From: Glaciecola blandensis
Lineage (GTDB): Bacteria; Pseudomonadota; Gammaproteobacteria; Enterobacterales; Alteromonadaceae
NCBI RefSeq assembly: GCF_031846165.1
Contig: NZ_JAVRIE010000007.1
Location: 236,926-300,925 of the forward strand
DNA length: 64,000 nucleotides
Reading direction: 5' to 3'
The position numbers and the translations under genes are program-made. The notes beneath the pieces were generated by a model. That model had not been told where the DNA came from. It worked only from the letters and a program-made list of their open reading frames with translations, and did no database searches. Of this stretch, positions 33,391 to 42,706 are shown piece after piece (position 1 is the first letter of the stretch; the number at the start of each line of letters is the position of its first letter).

Positions 33391-34590
33391 TTACTTCAGG
33401 GTTATTCGAGCGAATTTCCGTTTACCTACTTGATAAACAGCCTCTCCCGCTTGTTCGATTTTGAAACGTGTATCACTCACTTTTTCGCCATCAATTTTAA
33501 CTGCACCTTGCTTAATCATTCGCATTGCATCAGATGTGGATGCAACTAGGTTTGCTTGTTTCAAAAGATTACCAATAGCGATCCCATCAACTTCTAAAGC
33601 AAATTCAAACTCTGGCATATCATCTGGAATCGCGTTCTTTTGGAAGCGCTGAATAAAGTCTTGTAGCGCAGCTTCTGCGTCCTGTTCAGTATGAAAACGA
33701 GCAATCAACTCTTGGGCTAGCGCAATTTTCACGTCTCTAGGGTTTTTACCGTTTGCTACCTCATCCTTTAGCAATTGGACTTCTTCAAGCGGTTTAAAAC
33801 TTAACAGGTCGTAATAGCGCCACATCAAGTCATCAGAAATACTCATCACCTTACCAAACATTTCGGTAGGACTATCGGTAATACCAATGTAGTTATTCAA
33901 AGACTTTGACATCTTCTGAACGCCATCGAGGCCTTCTAGCAATGGCATCATTAATACTGTTTGCTGTTTCTGCCCCTGATCTTTTTGTAACTCACGCCCC
34001 ATTAGCAAATTGAAGCGCTGATCGGTACCACCAAGCTCAACGTCAGCTTCTAATGCAACCGAATCCCAGCCTTGCACAAGCGGATACAAAAACTCATGAA
34101 TAGCGATTGGCTGACCATTGGCATAACGCTTTTTAAAGTCATCTCGCTCCAGCATACGCGCCACCGTTTGGCTGGCCGCTAGCTTAATCATACCGGCCGC
34201 GCCCACTTCGTCAAACCACTCTGAATTGAAGCGGATAGTCGTGCGCTCTGGATCCAATATTTTAAAAACCTGTTCCTGATATGTTTTAGCGTTCTCCAGA
34301 ACTTGCTCTTTGGTTAATGGTTTACGCGTGACATTTTTACCCGTTGGATCGCCGATTAAGCCAGTAAAGTCCCCAATCAAGAAAATCACTTCGTGACCTA
34401 AATTCTGAAAAGTGCGGAGTTTATTGATCAAAACCGTATGACCTAAGTGCAGGTCTGGTGCAGTTGGATCGAATCCAGCTTTAATTTTTAGCGGCTTGCC
34501 GCTTTTTAACCTTTCAATGAGTTCTTCTTCGATCAATATTTCGTCGGATCCGCGCTTTATCTCTGCGAACGCTGTTTGCCAGTCTGCCAT
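33391..34590 (-). CDS. tyrS: Tyrosyl-tRNA synthetase (KMSKS subtype)
   Basis: Class I synthetase charging tRNA-Tyr. The 399-aa protein has the HIGH variant in FDPTAPDLHLGHTVLINKL (about residues 40-58), a KMSKS motif exactly as in QKMSKSLNNYIG (about 228) and an S4 RNA-binding domain at the C-terminus (about 335-399). E. coli TyrS has KFGKT and a different spacing, so this is the other bacterial TyrRS subtype. It is divergent from mepM. Confidence 0.93.
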   Translation of the reverse strand: MADWQTAFAEIKRGSDEILIEEELIERLKSGKPLKIKAGFDPTAPDLHLGHTVLINKLRTFQNLGHEVIFLIGDFTGLIGDPTGKNVTRKPLTKEQVLENAKTYQEQVFKILDPERTTIRFNSEWFDEVGAAGMIKLAASQTVARMLERDDFKKRYANGQPIAIHEFLYPLVQGWDSVALEADVELGGTDQRFNLLMGRELQKDQGQKQQTVLMMPLLEGLDGVQKMSKSLNNYIGITDSPTEMFGKVMSISDDLMWRYYDLLSFKPLEEVQLLKDEVANGKNPRDVKIALAQELIARFHTEQDAEAALQDFIQRFQKNAIPDDMPEFEFALEVDGIAIGNLLKQANLVASTSDAMRMIKQGAVKIDGEKVSDTRFKIEQAGEAVYQVGKRKFARITLK

Positions 34591-34796
34591 TACTTATTCC
34601 TGTAGTACTGAAGGTATAAAAGAACGTCCTTTATAACTTCTTAATATGATTACATTTTAATCAGCTCTTTCGTTTGGATGAAGAAATTCCTCAGATTGAG
34701 GAGTAACAAACAAAGTGGAAATTGAACCTTTCCGCTGGATTCAAGACTAAAATCATTATATTCTGGTGTTTTAATAGAAAGCTATTTTACGGTCGT

Positions 34797-36098
34797 ATGA
34801 TTACGAATACAATAAAACAACTGCCAAAACCGCACCGATTTACGCTTGCCACTGTCGCAATCGTCATGCTCGGCTTCGTTTTATTCCCTGCCGACACTGT
34901 TGAAGCTTCAAGAAACCTTGAGGTTAAACAACTGCTTCCCGGCATAAAATACGATGTGCAGCTACCAAAATTAGCCTCAACAGTAGAAAGCGTTGAGCTC
35001 GAAGATGATGCGGATAACTGGCAAACTCATCAAGTAAAAAGTGGTGATACCCTCGCCAGTATTTTTTCACAACTTGGATTAAGCCCAAGAGACACTCACA
35101 ATGTGAGCCGTGCCGGCAAATTAGCAAAGAATCTAGTCAAAATTAAGCCAGGCGATTTTCTCTACGTTCAAATGGATGAAGCAAAACAGTTTCAATCACT
35201 ACGTTACCCCTTATCTAAAACCGAAACCCTTAGCATTAAGCGCGACAGCGACAATAAACTCACCAGTGACGTTTCTGTAAAGCAAGTCGATACCCTATTC
35301 AGTTTCGCACAAGGCGAAATACGCAGTAGTTTTTGGAACGCTGGTAGTGAAGCAGGGTTAACTGACAATCAAATTATGCGCTTAGCGGGCATTTTCGGTT
35401 GGGACATCGACTTTGCACAAGAGATAAGAGAAGGCGATACCTTCAATGTTATCTATGAAAAGCAATATATTGACGGCGAGTTTATTGGTTTCGGCGACAT
35501 TGTTGCTGCTGAATTTATAAACCAAGGCGAACAATTCCAAGCAATAAAATATAGCGATGGTAATTTTTATACGCCAGACGGCAGAAGCATGCGTAAGAGC
35601 TTTTTGAGAGCACCTGTCTCATTTAAATATATTAGCTCAAGCTTTAAAAAACGTCGTTTCCATCCTGTGCAAAAGCGTTGGAAAGCACACCGAGGTGTGG
35701 ATTACGCTGGCAAAGTAGGCACGCCAGTAATGGCTGCAGGTGACGGTAAAGTGATTAAATCAGCTTACGACAAATACAATGGACACCACGTGTTTATTCA
35801 ACATGGTGAAAAGTACACCACCAAATATTTACACTTTACAAAACGCGCTGTGAAGCGCGGGCAAACTGTTAAACAGGGTCAAACTATTGGCTATTTAGGT
35901 TCTACGGGTCTAGCCTCTGGACCTCATTTACATTATGAGTTTCTAGTCAACGGCGTACACCGCAACCCTCGTACGGTAAAGCTGCCTCAGGCTGAGCCTA
36001 TCGCAAAAGATCAAGCAGCTAAATTCTCTTTGGTGGCTCAAGAAAGAGTGGAACAGTTGAATAATAACAAGCGGATAATGTTGGCGTTTAATCGGTAA
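34797..36098 (+). CDS. mepM: Murein DD-endopeptidase MepM-like (M23, LysM-type domain)
   Basis: Cell-wall hydrolase that cuts peptide crosslinks for peptidoglycan growth. The 433-aa protein has an N-terminal membrane anchor (about 17-32), a LysM-like OapA-type domain (HQVKSGDTLASIFSQLGL, about 81-130) and a C-terminal peptidase M23 domain with zinc ligands in HRGVDYAG and HLHYEF. ATG 34797 is chosen because NTIKQLPKPHRFTL aligns with the E. coli MepM N-terminus; an in-frame TTG at 34722 would add 25 residues. Confidence 0.9.
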   Translation: MITNTIKQLPKPHRFTLATVAIVMLGFVLFPADTVEASRNLEVKQLLPGIKYDVQLPKLASTVESVELEDDADNWQTHQVKSGDTLASIFSQLGLSPRDTHNVSRAGKLAKNLVKIKPGDFLYVQMDEAKQFQSLRYPLSKTETLSIKRDSDNKLTSDVSVKQVDTLFSFAQGEIRSSFWNAGSEAGLTDNQIMRLAGIFGWDIDFAQEIREGDTFNVIYEKQYIDGEFIGFGDIVAAEFINQGEQFQAIKYSDGNFYTPDGRSMRKSFLRAPVSFKYISSSFKKRRFHPVQKRWKAHRGVDYAGKVGTPVMAAGDGKVIKSAYDKYNGHHVFIQHGEKYTTKYLHFTKRAVKRGQTVKQGQTIGYLGSTGLASGPHLHYEFLVNGVHRNPRTVKLPQAEPIAKDQAAKFSLVAQERVEQLNNNKRIMLAFNR

Positions 36099-36115
36099 AC
36101 GGTGGGAGATTGACT

Positions 36116-36149
36116 AGCAAGCCTGGTGTTTAAGCTACCATGGCTTGCT
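36116..36149. terminator. Hairpin between convergent mepM and AHSA1-type genes
   Basis: AGCAAGCC-TGGT (36116-36127) pairs with ACCA-t-GGCTTGCT (36137-36149) with one bulged base and a 9-nt loop. It overlaps the last codons of the minus-strand gene and lies 17 bp after mepM. There is no strong U-run, so it is a moderate candidate. Confidence 0.45.
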
Positions 36150-36567
36150 TACGAGTGACTAAACTCAGTTTTTCTAAAGATGCTATCCAGCCATATTGCT
36201 GGTGTAACATGTCCTCTTCACGCTTAAAACCACTTTGCGTTAGCCTGATTGACGTCGTGCTGTCATTATCACAGGTGAAAGAAATGTTCACTTTAGTAAT
36301 GTCGTTTGTATCTTCCCAGCGCCAAGTAAAACAAAGCTCCTCATTCAGACTGATCGCTTCATAGCTACCAATGATGGTCTGTTGGAATCCATCAGGCGAT
36401 TGCAATATCAGCCGATAGTTCCCACCTTCTATGAAGTTAGACATAAACTGAGACACCATCATATTGCCAGGGGCAAACCAACGCACTAGCACATTAGGAT
36501 CGTGGAATGCAGTGTATACATCGGTCAAACCTGCGTTCAGCGTTCCATTAATGGTGAAATCATACAT
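36130..36567 (-). CDS. SRPBCC/AHSA1-type protein
   Basis: 145-aa protein of the START/Bet v1 fold: DVYTAFHDPNVLVRWFAPGN at the N-terminus, EGGNYRLILQSPDG in the middle, and a C-terminal helix FKREEDMLHQQYGWIASLEK. Such proteins bind hydrophobic ligands or, as Aha1, stimulate Hsp90; the role here is unknown. ATG 36567 gives the usual start just before the first strand; an in-frame start at 36648 would run to within 20 bp of the divergent dehydrogenase gene. Confidence 0.8.
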   Translation of the reverse strand: MYDFTINGTLNAGLTDVYTAFHDPNVLVRWFAPGNMMVSQFMSNFIEGGNYRLILQSPDGFQQTIIGSYEAISLNEELCFTWRWEDTNDITKVNISFTCDNDSTTSIRLTQSGFKREEDMLHQQYGWIASLEKLSLVTRKQAMVA

Positions 36568-36667
36568 AGTAACTACTTCGCTTATTCTATTTATCTGTGA
36601 TAAAAAAGGTATCGGCATTTTTACCAAATCCTGCACCTCTATTTGCAAAAACTAAGGAAGAATTTCT

Positions 36668-37612
36668 GTGTTAAAACTAGCAATTATTTCTCGAGACCAT
36701 AAAGCGTATCAGCAAGCCTTTGAAATATTGAAAAATAGTGAAGGCTACACAGATATTGAGCTGTTTTGGGCTAATGAACATGCTGAAGGCCTTGAACTCT
36801 CTGAAGCAAATATCGTTCTAGGCAATCCCAATATTTGTTCTAAATTTATCGACCAGTGTTCCAACTTGATCTGGTTTCAATCAACCTGGGCTGGCGTTAC
36901 ACCTTTGATTAATAGCACGAAGCGGGACTATGTATTAACTGGCCTAAAAGGTGTTTTTGGTGCTCAAATGCGTGAGTATGTGATGGCATATGTTTTACTG
37001 TTTCAGCGCAAAGTAGAAGCATTTATGTCGCGACAATCGAACAGCCACTGGGAACAAGAGTTACTCCCAACACTGAAGGGAAAAGTAATGGGTATCATGG
37101 GCTTGGGCGATATTGGATATGATGTTGCGCTTGCGGCTAAAGGCTTCGGAATGCAAATACATAGCCTAAATGCCCGTTCGCGCCCTGAAGTGGCAGATAA
37201 ACATTTTCATTTATCCACACTCGTGGATTTCGCGGAGAGTTGCGATGTTATTGTTAATTTACTGCCGCATACACCAGACACTAATGGCATTTGCAATGAG
37301 ACTTTTTTCAATGCAACTAAACCCGAGTGTATTTTCATCAATGGCGGCCGCGGCAATGTTATTGCTGATGATGCAATGCTAGTAAAGGCCTTAGACGAAG
37401 GACGATTGAAAGCGGCTGTACTTGACGTTTTCAAACAAGAACCCCTGCCACAAGAACACCCATTTTGGACGACGAAACGACTCTATATGACGAACCATAC
37501 TGCTGCATCCAGTATGCACGCTTCAGTATTCGAGTTATTTACCGAAAACTTAGCCCGCTTTAGGAGTAAACAAGGCCTGATTGGCAAAGTCGACTTTAAC
37601 AAAGGGTATTAG
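36668..37612 (+). CDS. D-2-hydroxyacid dehydrogenase (NAD(P)-dependent)
   Basis: 314-aa cytosolic oxidoreductase of the D-isomer-specific 2-hydroxyacid dehydrogenase family, GhrA-like. The Rossmann motif is GIMGLGDIGYDVALAAKGFG (about residues 140-159); the catalytic triad is the Arg in NGGRGN, the Glu in DVFKQEPLP and the His in MTNHTAAS. Likely reduces glyoxylate or hydroxypyruvate, but substrate is not fixed by sequence. GTG start with AAGGAAG about 8 bp upstream. Confidence 0.9.
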   Translation: MLKLAIISRDHKAYQQAFEILKNSEGYTDIELFWANEHAEGLELSEANIVLGNPNICSKFIDQCSNLIWFQSTWAGVTPLINSTKRDYVLTGLKGVFGAQMREYVMAYVLLFQRKVEAFMSRQSNSHWEQELLPTLKGKVMGIMGLGDIGYDVALAAKGFGMQIHSLNARSRPEVADKHFHLSTLVDFAESCDVIVNLLPHTPDTNGICNETFFNATKPECIFINGGRGNVIADDAMLVKALDEGRLKAAVLDVFKQEPLPQEHPFWTTKRLYMTNHTAASSMHASVFELFTENLARFRSKQGLIGKVDFNKGY

Positions 37613-37620
37613 TGCTCCCT

Positions 37621-37702
37621 GCACTTTCGTCATCCTCGTACTTTCGTCATCCTCGTACTTTCGTCATCCCCGCACTTCCGTCATCCCCGCGTAGGCGGGG
37701 AC
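37621..37702. repeat. Four 17-bp tandem repeats ending in a REP-like stem
   Basis: Units of 17 bp, gYactttcgtcatccYc, start at 37621, 37638, 37655 and 37672, with the last slightly diverged. They lead into a perfect stem CCCCGC (37685-37690), loop GTAG, GCGGGG (37695-37700), followed by acc. The cgtcatcc-stem-acc core is shared with the cluster at 13030-13174. It sits between convergent genes, where such elements commonly lie. Confidence 0.9.
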
Positions 37703-37742
37703 CTTGATCCCTACCTAAACAGAAATAACAACTAAGCTTTCG

Positions 37743-38372
37743 CTATTTTGGACGCGCTAAAGTAAAAACATCACCTAAGTTTGCATATTGATTCGCACCT
37801 AAACGCGCCAGAGGGTTTAGTACTTTTGCATCAACATGTAAACGTCCTTTGACTTCGCTAACCGCGGCATCATCAATGTAAATATCGACAATTTCAACAA
37901 AAATGAGTTGCTGTGGTGCATTGCCTAAAGTTTGAGTACTGTGAACGCGACATAAAAAAGCGGCGCCGCAATTGGCTACAAAAGGTAATGGCCAATCGTT
38001 TTGTTCTTTAAGCGCAATATCATTAATATCAATTTCGCTATTTCCGTAGTCCACAGTCGCAGCTGATGCTGTGACAAGTGCGGCTTGCTCAGCATTCGGA
38101 ATATTGATCACGCAATACTTTCCCTGAGTCAGATTTACCGCTGTGTCTTTTGACGCGCCACCAGCGTTTTTACCAACAGACAACATACACAAAGGCGGAT
38201 CGCTGCACACTGCGTTGAAGTAAGAAAACGGAGCAAGGTTATAGTCATCGCTGATTGGCGCTTTGTCTCTATCATTTTCAGACAATACCCATGCTATTGG
38301 CCTTGGTATTATTGTTTGTGTCATTAGATGATAAATAGCACTACTCGACATCCCATCTAAATTGATAATCAT
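37743..38372 (-). CDS. Flavin reductase-like (FMN-binding split-barrel) protein
   Basis: 209-aa protein of the flavin-reductase-like family. The typical opening is QTIIPRPIAWVLSENDRDK, followed by YNLAPFSYFNAVCSDPPLCM (FMN phosphate site) and KDTAVNLTQGKYCVINIP. It likely binds FMN and NAD(P)H; the partner monooxygenase or substrate is unknown. Cytosolic. It is isolated, with a REP-like repeat beyond its 3' end and the divergent ABC operon upstream. Confidence 0.88.
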   Translation of the reverse strand: MIINLDGMSSSAIYHLMTQTIIPRPIAWVLSENDRDKAPISDDYNLAPFSYFNAVCSDPPLCMLSVGKNAGGASKDTAVNLTQGKYCVINIPNAEQAALVTASAATVDYGNSEIDINDIALKEQNDWPLPFVANCGAAFLCRVHSTQTLGNAPQQLIFVEIVDIYIDDAAVSEVKGRLHVDAKVLNPLARLGANQYANLGDVFTLARPK

Positions 38373-38548
38373 TTAGTCTTTCCTGTTCCACGAATTATTT
38401 CATTATGGGACACACCTTTTTCCGTTTTGAGACAAAAGTCAATGCCGAATTCTAAGTCAGCTCTGATTACCGCTCATATCGTTCTGGATAAGCACTCAAT
38501 AGATGGATACACTTAGCGTCGGCGTCATTTTTATTACAGGGATTAAAC

Positions 38549-39478
38549 ATGGAATTAGTAGTCGACAAGGTTGTTAAAAAGTACGAAGAGATGATTGCAG
38601 TCAACGAACTTTCTTTTTCGGTGTCAGAAGGTGAAATTTTTGCTCTTTTGGGTCCAAATGGTGCAGGTAAATCCTCTATTATTCGCATGTTGACTGGATT
38701 TACACATGCTGACGAAGGCCGCATATCAGTCAATATAGACGGAACTTATCATCCATCAATCCCCTCTCATGAGCTTGGCTATTTGCCCGAAGACCGAGGC
38801 CTTTATCCAGAGAAGTCTCTGCTTAAAAATATCCTGTATTTTGCTCAGTTAAATGGCATGGAAAAACAGTCAGCGTTAAGTGCCACCGATAGCTGGCTCG
38901 ATCGCTTTGAACTCATCGACCGTAAAGATGATCCCTTAAAGTCCCTATCAAAGGGTAACCAACAGAAAGTACAGCTAATTACCGCTGTTATTCATCAACC
39001 ACGATGGGTCATTTTAGATGAGCCATTTTCCGGGCTCGACCCAGTGAATCAAGAGAAAGTCGTCACCTTTCTATCCGAACTGACTGCACAAGGCATGAGC
39101 GTAATTTTGAGCGCCCATCAAATGGCAATGATTGAAAAGTTGGCCGCTCGCATCTTGCTAATGAATAAAGGAAAAGCCGTATTCTACGGCAAACTGGCAG
39201 ACTTCCGTTCAAAGCAGGAAGCCAATGCGAAAATTTCTGTTACATTTGTACAGTCTATTGCACCGGAACTACAAAGCAGTATTCCTGACAATGTTGAACA
39301 TCAATGGCTTAAAGACAATAAACTGAGTTTAAGCATCTCGGCACAATTCACCATTAATCAACTATTAAATCTACTACCTTCAATTGGTGAGGTAAGTGAT
39401 ATTCAAAGCCAGCAGATGGATCTACACCAACTTTACTTGCAAGCAATCGAAGAACAGGGAGCGTCTACCCATGCATAA
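38549..39478 (+). CDS. ABC transporter ATPase, NatA-like
   Basis: 309-aa ATPase with Walker A GPNGAGKSS (about residues 33-41), a signature-like LSKGNQQKVQ, Walker B WVILDEPFSGLDP and switch His in ILSAHQMAMIE. The SKGNQQK signature and the extra C-terminal domain (from about residue 225) are typical of NatA-type exporters. Overlaps the permease gene by 8 bp. Na+ export, drug export or another substrate all possible; no specificity is visible. Confidence 0.88.
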   Translation: MELVVDKVVKKYEEMIAVNELSFSVSEGEIFALLGPNGAGKSSIIRMLTGFTHADEGRISVNIDGTYHPSIPSHELGYLPEDRGLYPEKSLLKNILYFAQLNGMEKQSALSATDSWLDRFELIDRKDDPLKSLSKGNQQKVQLITAVIHQPRWVILDEPFSGLDPVNQEKVVTFLSELTAQGMSVILSAHQMAMIEKLAARILLMNKGKAVFYGKLADFRSKQEANAKISVTFVQSIAPELQSSIPDNVEHQWLKDNKLSLSISAQFTINQLLNLLPSIGEVSDIQSQQMDLHQLYLQAIEEQGASTHA

Positions 39479-40682
39479 AAATACATTTCGCCAAGTAAGG
39501 CTAGTTACTGCGTGGGAGTTTATGCATTTTTTCAAATGGAAGCAGGAGGTTATTTCAAAACTTATCATGCTTGCTATTGCTGCCGTTGTTTTTGTTTGGC
39601 AAACGGTAAAGGACGACAAAGAACCAATGTATTGGATTGGGGTTGTAAGCGAAAGCAGTAATATCGCCATACCTAACTCTACAGGGCCATTTGAGTTTGA
39701 ACCTGCACCAGGAGCGCTAGACTCTTTGATCGAACAACTTGAAGATGACGCGCTATATGATGCAATCATTGAAGTCAAAGTGGGGGCACTGGGAAAGCAT
39801 GAGGTCAAAATTCATAGCAGTGAAAAGACTGAGTGGCTAATTACACTGCAGCAAACGGTGACGCAATACTACGCGCAACTTTATGCGCAACAACTTGGTC
39901 TACAACAAGAGCAACTAAGCTTGCTATCCGAACCCGTTTTATTTGAACAAAGCTATACTGACGACAATGTGAAAGAAGACGAGAATGAAAGTTCGCTCAC
40001 AGCCATTGGTATGGCCTTTCTCCTAATGGCAGGTGTATTCACCTCATTTGCCCAGATCTTTGCGAGTATTACGGGTGAAAAGCAGCAAAGAGTGACTGAA
40101 CAACTTTATTCCTGCATTAGCGCTCAGACTTGGATTGACGGCAAAATATTTGGCAACTTATTACATGGCCTAAAAGCCATGCTCACCATGAGTATTAGTG
40201 GGATTCTAGGTTACACTTTTATACGTGTCGTGATCGCCGGTGAACCTTTAAGTTTCGACTTTATCGATTGGTCGATGTTGCCTTGGCTCATTGTATTTGC
40301 CTTAGCGGGCTTATACTTTTGCACCGCCTTTATGGCGGCGATTGCAGCAGCTATCGATGACCCAAATCACAGTGCAAAGACGAGTTTGATGCTTCTCCCC
40401 TTGCTACCTGTCATTCTAACGATGATGACAATGGGTAATCCTAGTGGTCTTGCCTTTACTTTCCTCAGTTACTTTCCATTAACTGCATTTGCAGCAATGC
40501 CAATAAAAATGTCATTGATAGAAGTGGCTATATGGGAGCCTTTATTGGCACTTAGCTTAATACTATTGCTATGTTATTGGATTAGGGGCTCAGCGGGTCG
40601 CCTATTTAAAATGGGCATGATTATGTATGGCAAAGAGCCCACTTTAAAGGATATGGTCAAATGGGCATTTAAAGGTAATTAA
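39471..40682 (+). CDS. ABC-2 type permease, NatB-like
   Basis: 403-aa membrane partner of the preceding ATPase. One N-terminal helix (about 30-47) is followed by a large extracytosolic region and a cluster of about five helices in the C-terminal half, with the conserved ITGEKQQRVTEQLYSCISAQ coupling segment. The ATG at 39471 has GGGAG about 10 bp upstream and lies within the end of the ATPase gene. Longer readings of the frame from 39396 lack a ribosome site. Confidence 0.85.
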   Translation: MHKNTFRQVRLVTAWEFMHFFKWKQEVISKLIMLAIAAVVFVWQTVKDDKEPMYWIGVVSESSNIAIPNSTGPFEFEPAPGALDSLIEQLEDDALYDAIIEVKVGALGKHEVKIHSSEKTEWLITLQQTVTQYYAQLYAQQLGLQQEQLSLLSEPVLFEQSYTDDNVKEDENESSLTAIGMAFLLMAGVFTSFAQIFASITGEKQQRVTEQLYSCISAQTWIDGKIFGNLLHGLKAMLTMSISGILGYTFIRVVIAGEPLSFDFIDWSMLPWLIVFALAGLYFCTAFMAAIAAAIDDPNHSAKTSLMLLPLLPVILTMMTMGNPSGLAFTFLSYFPLTAFAAMPIKMSLIEVAIWEPLLALSLILLLCYWIRGSAGRLFKMGMIMYGKEPTLKDMVKWAFKGN

Positions 40683-40708
40683 TATGTCACGTTGAGCTTC
40701 TACTATCT

Positions 40709-41824
40709 CTATTGATTTAGAAGCTTAGTCATTCCTTGATTGAATAAACGTAGCCATGAACCGCTTAATTGACCTTTGTAATCTTTATTCAACGAAATAA
40801 CAGCGTCTCGTTTCGACAGTTTGCTCGCATTTTTAGGGTTAATTAGGCTATCGTAACGATCCAAAATACCAAGTAGTTTGGCACCTTCACAGATTTGATC
40901 TCGCTTAAGACCTAGTGGATACCCGGAACCATCCATGCATTCATGGTGTTCCATAACGATTTTTCGAGCTTCATCCCACAAACTTAGATTCTCAAGCAAA
41001 CGTGCACTCTTGTAGACATGCGAACGCATTAGGTTTTGCTCTAAACTCGTTAACGCGCTTTCTTTATTCACGATGTCTGCTGGCATAAATGACATACCAA
41101 AATCATGCACGTAACAAGCAACGGCCAACTGAGCCTCATCAATAGGCGTGGGACTGAGTTCGTTAATATAGAAAGCTAACTTTGCAATTCGATCGCCCCG
41201 CCCCTCTTGATATCCAATACGTTTTTCAATTGGTTTCATCAATTCACGGAAGAACAGTAAATCGACTTGTTGCTCAGGACTGAGGTTTTGTGGAATACCC
41301 GTACGCGCTAATCGAACAGGGACTTCATCAAAACCTTCCTCTCCCTGCTCTAAGTTCCGCGTAGGATCAATTAAATTGACTGCATTGGCAAACAGAAACT
41401 CATGCCGATTTTGATTCGTCGGATTAATTTTACTGATCACATCAATGACTGCGTTGTTTAACTTTTCGTCATACTCGGCGTAACCATTCTTCATACAGCT
41501 TTCGACAAAGACCTTAACCTTGTCCATAAGCAATAGAACCAAATCACTCATGTTACTGGTGTAATCAATTTCGCCTTTCCGTAACAGATCTAATAAATCT
41601 TCAAGATGCTGCAATATAGCAATCATCGGAGTAAACGAGACTAAACCCAAATCACCCTTAATGGTATGTACAGAACGGAATAACGCGCGCTGAAGTTCAT
41701 TGTCTTTAGGTGTTAGCTCCAATTCGATAAGCGTTTGCTCACTAGCCTCGTACAGCTCGTTAATCTCTTCGATTAAGTCATGAAGAATATCGTCCTCTAG
41801 TTCTTCGTGCTTAAATACAGGCAT
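40709..41824 (-). CDS. HPt domain fused to an HD-GYP domain
   Basis: 371-aa cytosolic signalling protein. Residues 1-110 form an HPt domain with the phospho-His in RSVHTIKGDLGL (H53); residues 185-371 form an HD-GYP domain with HD at 240-241, H269, HHE at 293-295 and DGSGYP at 298-303. HD-GYP domains hydrolyse c-di-GMP and are normally joined to receivers rather than HPt. The first metal His of the family, expected near residue 209, reads EGRGDRIAKLA here, so activity is uncertain. Convergent with the NatB-like gene. Confidence 0.8.
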   Translation of the reverse strand: MPVFKHEELEDDILHDLIEEINELYEASEQTLIELELTPKDNELQRALFRSVHTIKGDLGLVSFTPMIAILQHLEDLLDLLRKGEIDYTSNMSDLVLLLMDKVKVFVESCMKNGYAEYDEKLNNAVIDVISKINPTNQNRHEFLFANAVNLIDPTRNLEQGEEGFDEVPVRLARTGIPQNLSPEQQVDLLFFRELMKPIEKRIGYQEGRGDRIAKLAFYINELSPTPIDEAQLAVACYVHDFGMSFMPADIVNKESALTSLEQNLMRSHVYKSARLLENLSLWDEARKIVMEHHECMDGSGYPLGLKRDQICEGAKLLGILDRYDSLINPKNASKLSKRDAVISLNKDYKGQLSGSWLRLFNQGMTKLLNQ

Positions 41825-41964
41825 ACTGGCTCACTAAATGAAATTGGAAGTAGTGATAGTATATCGACACATTCAAGAAATTCATTCATATTTTCGACTG
41901 GTAAGCTATCTTCGCGAAAAAATCTCCGTATAATTGCGCCCATAGATTGTCACCTGGAATTTCT

Positions 41965-42687
41965 GTGTTAGCTATTATTCGTTTTATCACCTTACTTATC
42001 TATTTTATAGGTTTGAATGCCGTCCTCTTCCTTATCTTTTTGACGCGCCCATTTCATAGAAATAACGTTGCTTTAGCAGGTAGAATGTACTCGACAATGG
42101 CGCGCATTGTCGGACTGAAAATTGTAATGAGAGTTTCAAGCGAAGTAGACACTAATAACAATTACGTATTTGTCGCCAATCACCAGAATAGCTATGACCT
42201 GATCACAATTTGTAAAGCCGCATTACCCGGAGTCGTCACAGTCGGCAAAAAGAGTTTGAAGTGGATCCCTATCTTTGGCGTTATTTACTGGTTATCAGCA
42301 AACATCATGATCGACCGTAAAAACAAAGGTAGAGCTCGTGATACACTCACCGGTACCTTAGACAAAATGCGCGAAAAGAACCTAAGTATTTGGTTTTTCC
42401 CGGAAGGAACAAGAAGTAATGGCAGAGGTTTGTTGCCGTTTAAAACCGGTGCATTCCGATTAGCCCTCGCAGCAAAAGAACAGATTGTCCCTGTATGTGC
42501 GAGTGAGTTACACAATAAAGTGCATTTTAACCGCTGGAATAACGGTACTGTCGTCATTGAAGTCATGCCGCCGGTTGCCATTCCTGATGGAATGAATGCC
42601 AAACAATTAGCCGAACATTTTCACTCGATCATGTCGGACAAAATCAAGCAGCTCAATATTGAAGCTGAAAAACTAGATAACGCTTGA
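41965..42687 (+). CDS. plsC: 1-acyl-sn-glycerol-3-phosphate acyltransferase
   Basis: Makes phosphatidic acid from lysophosphatidic acid at the inner membrane. The 240-aa protein has N-terminal hydrophobic helices, the catalytic NHQNSYD (H-x4-D), VTVGKKSLKWIPIFG, the FPEGTRSNGRG motif and LLPFKTGAFRLALAA, matching E. coli PlsC closely. GTG 41965 is chosen because LAIIRFITLLIYF aligns with the E. coli start; a TTG at 41947 is in frame. rraB follows 19 bp later. Confidence 0.93.
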   Translation: MLAIIRFITLLIYFIGLNAVLFLIFLTRPFHRNNVALAGRMYSTMARIVGLKIVMRVSSEVDTNNNYVFVANHQNSYDLITICKAALPGVVTVGKKSLKWIPIFGVIYWLSANIMIDRKNKGRARDTLTGTLDKMREKNLSIWFFPEGTRSNGRGLLPFKTGAFRLALAAKEQIVPVCASELHNKVHFNRWNNGTVVIEVMPPVAIPDGMNAKQLAEHFHSIMSDKIKQLNIEAEKLDNA

Positions 42688-42706
42688 ACATTGAGGAAGG
42701 TCAATT

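Noticed and set aside
38467..38733. 88-aa minus-strand frame at the start of the NatA-like gene
   Set aside because: It overlaps the N-terminal ATPase coding region and shows no family signal.
40695..40725. AGCTTCTA/TAGAAGCT hairpin as a terminator between NatB-like and HPt genes
   Set aside because: Eight-bp stem with a 15-nt loop, overlapping the coding end and without a U-run; too weak to list.
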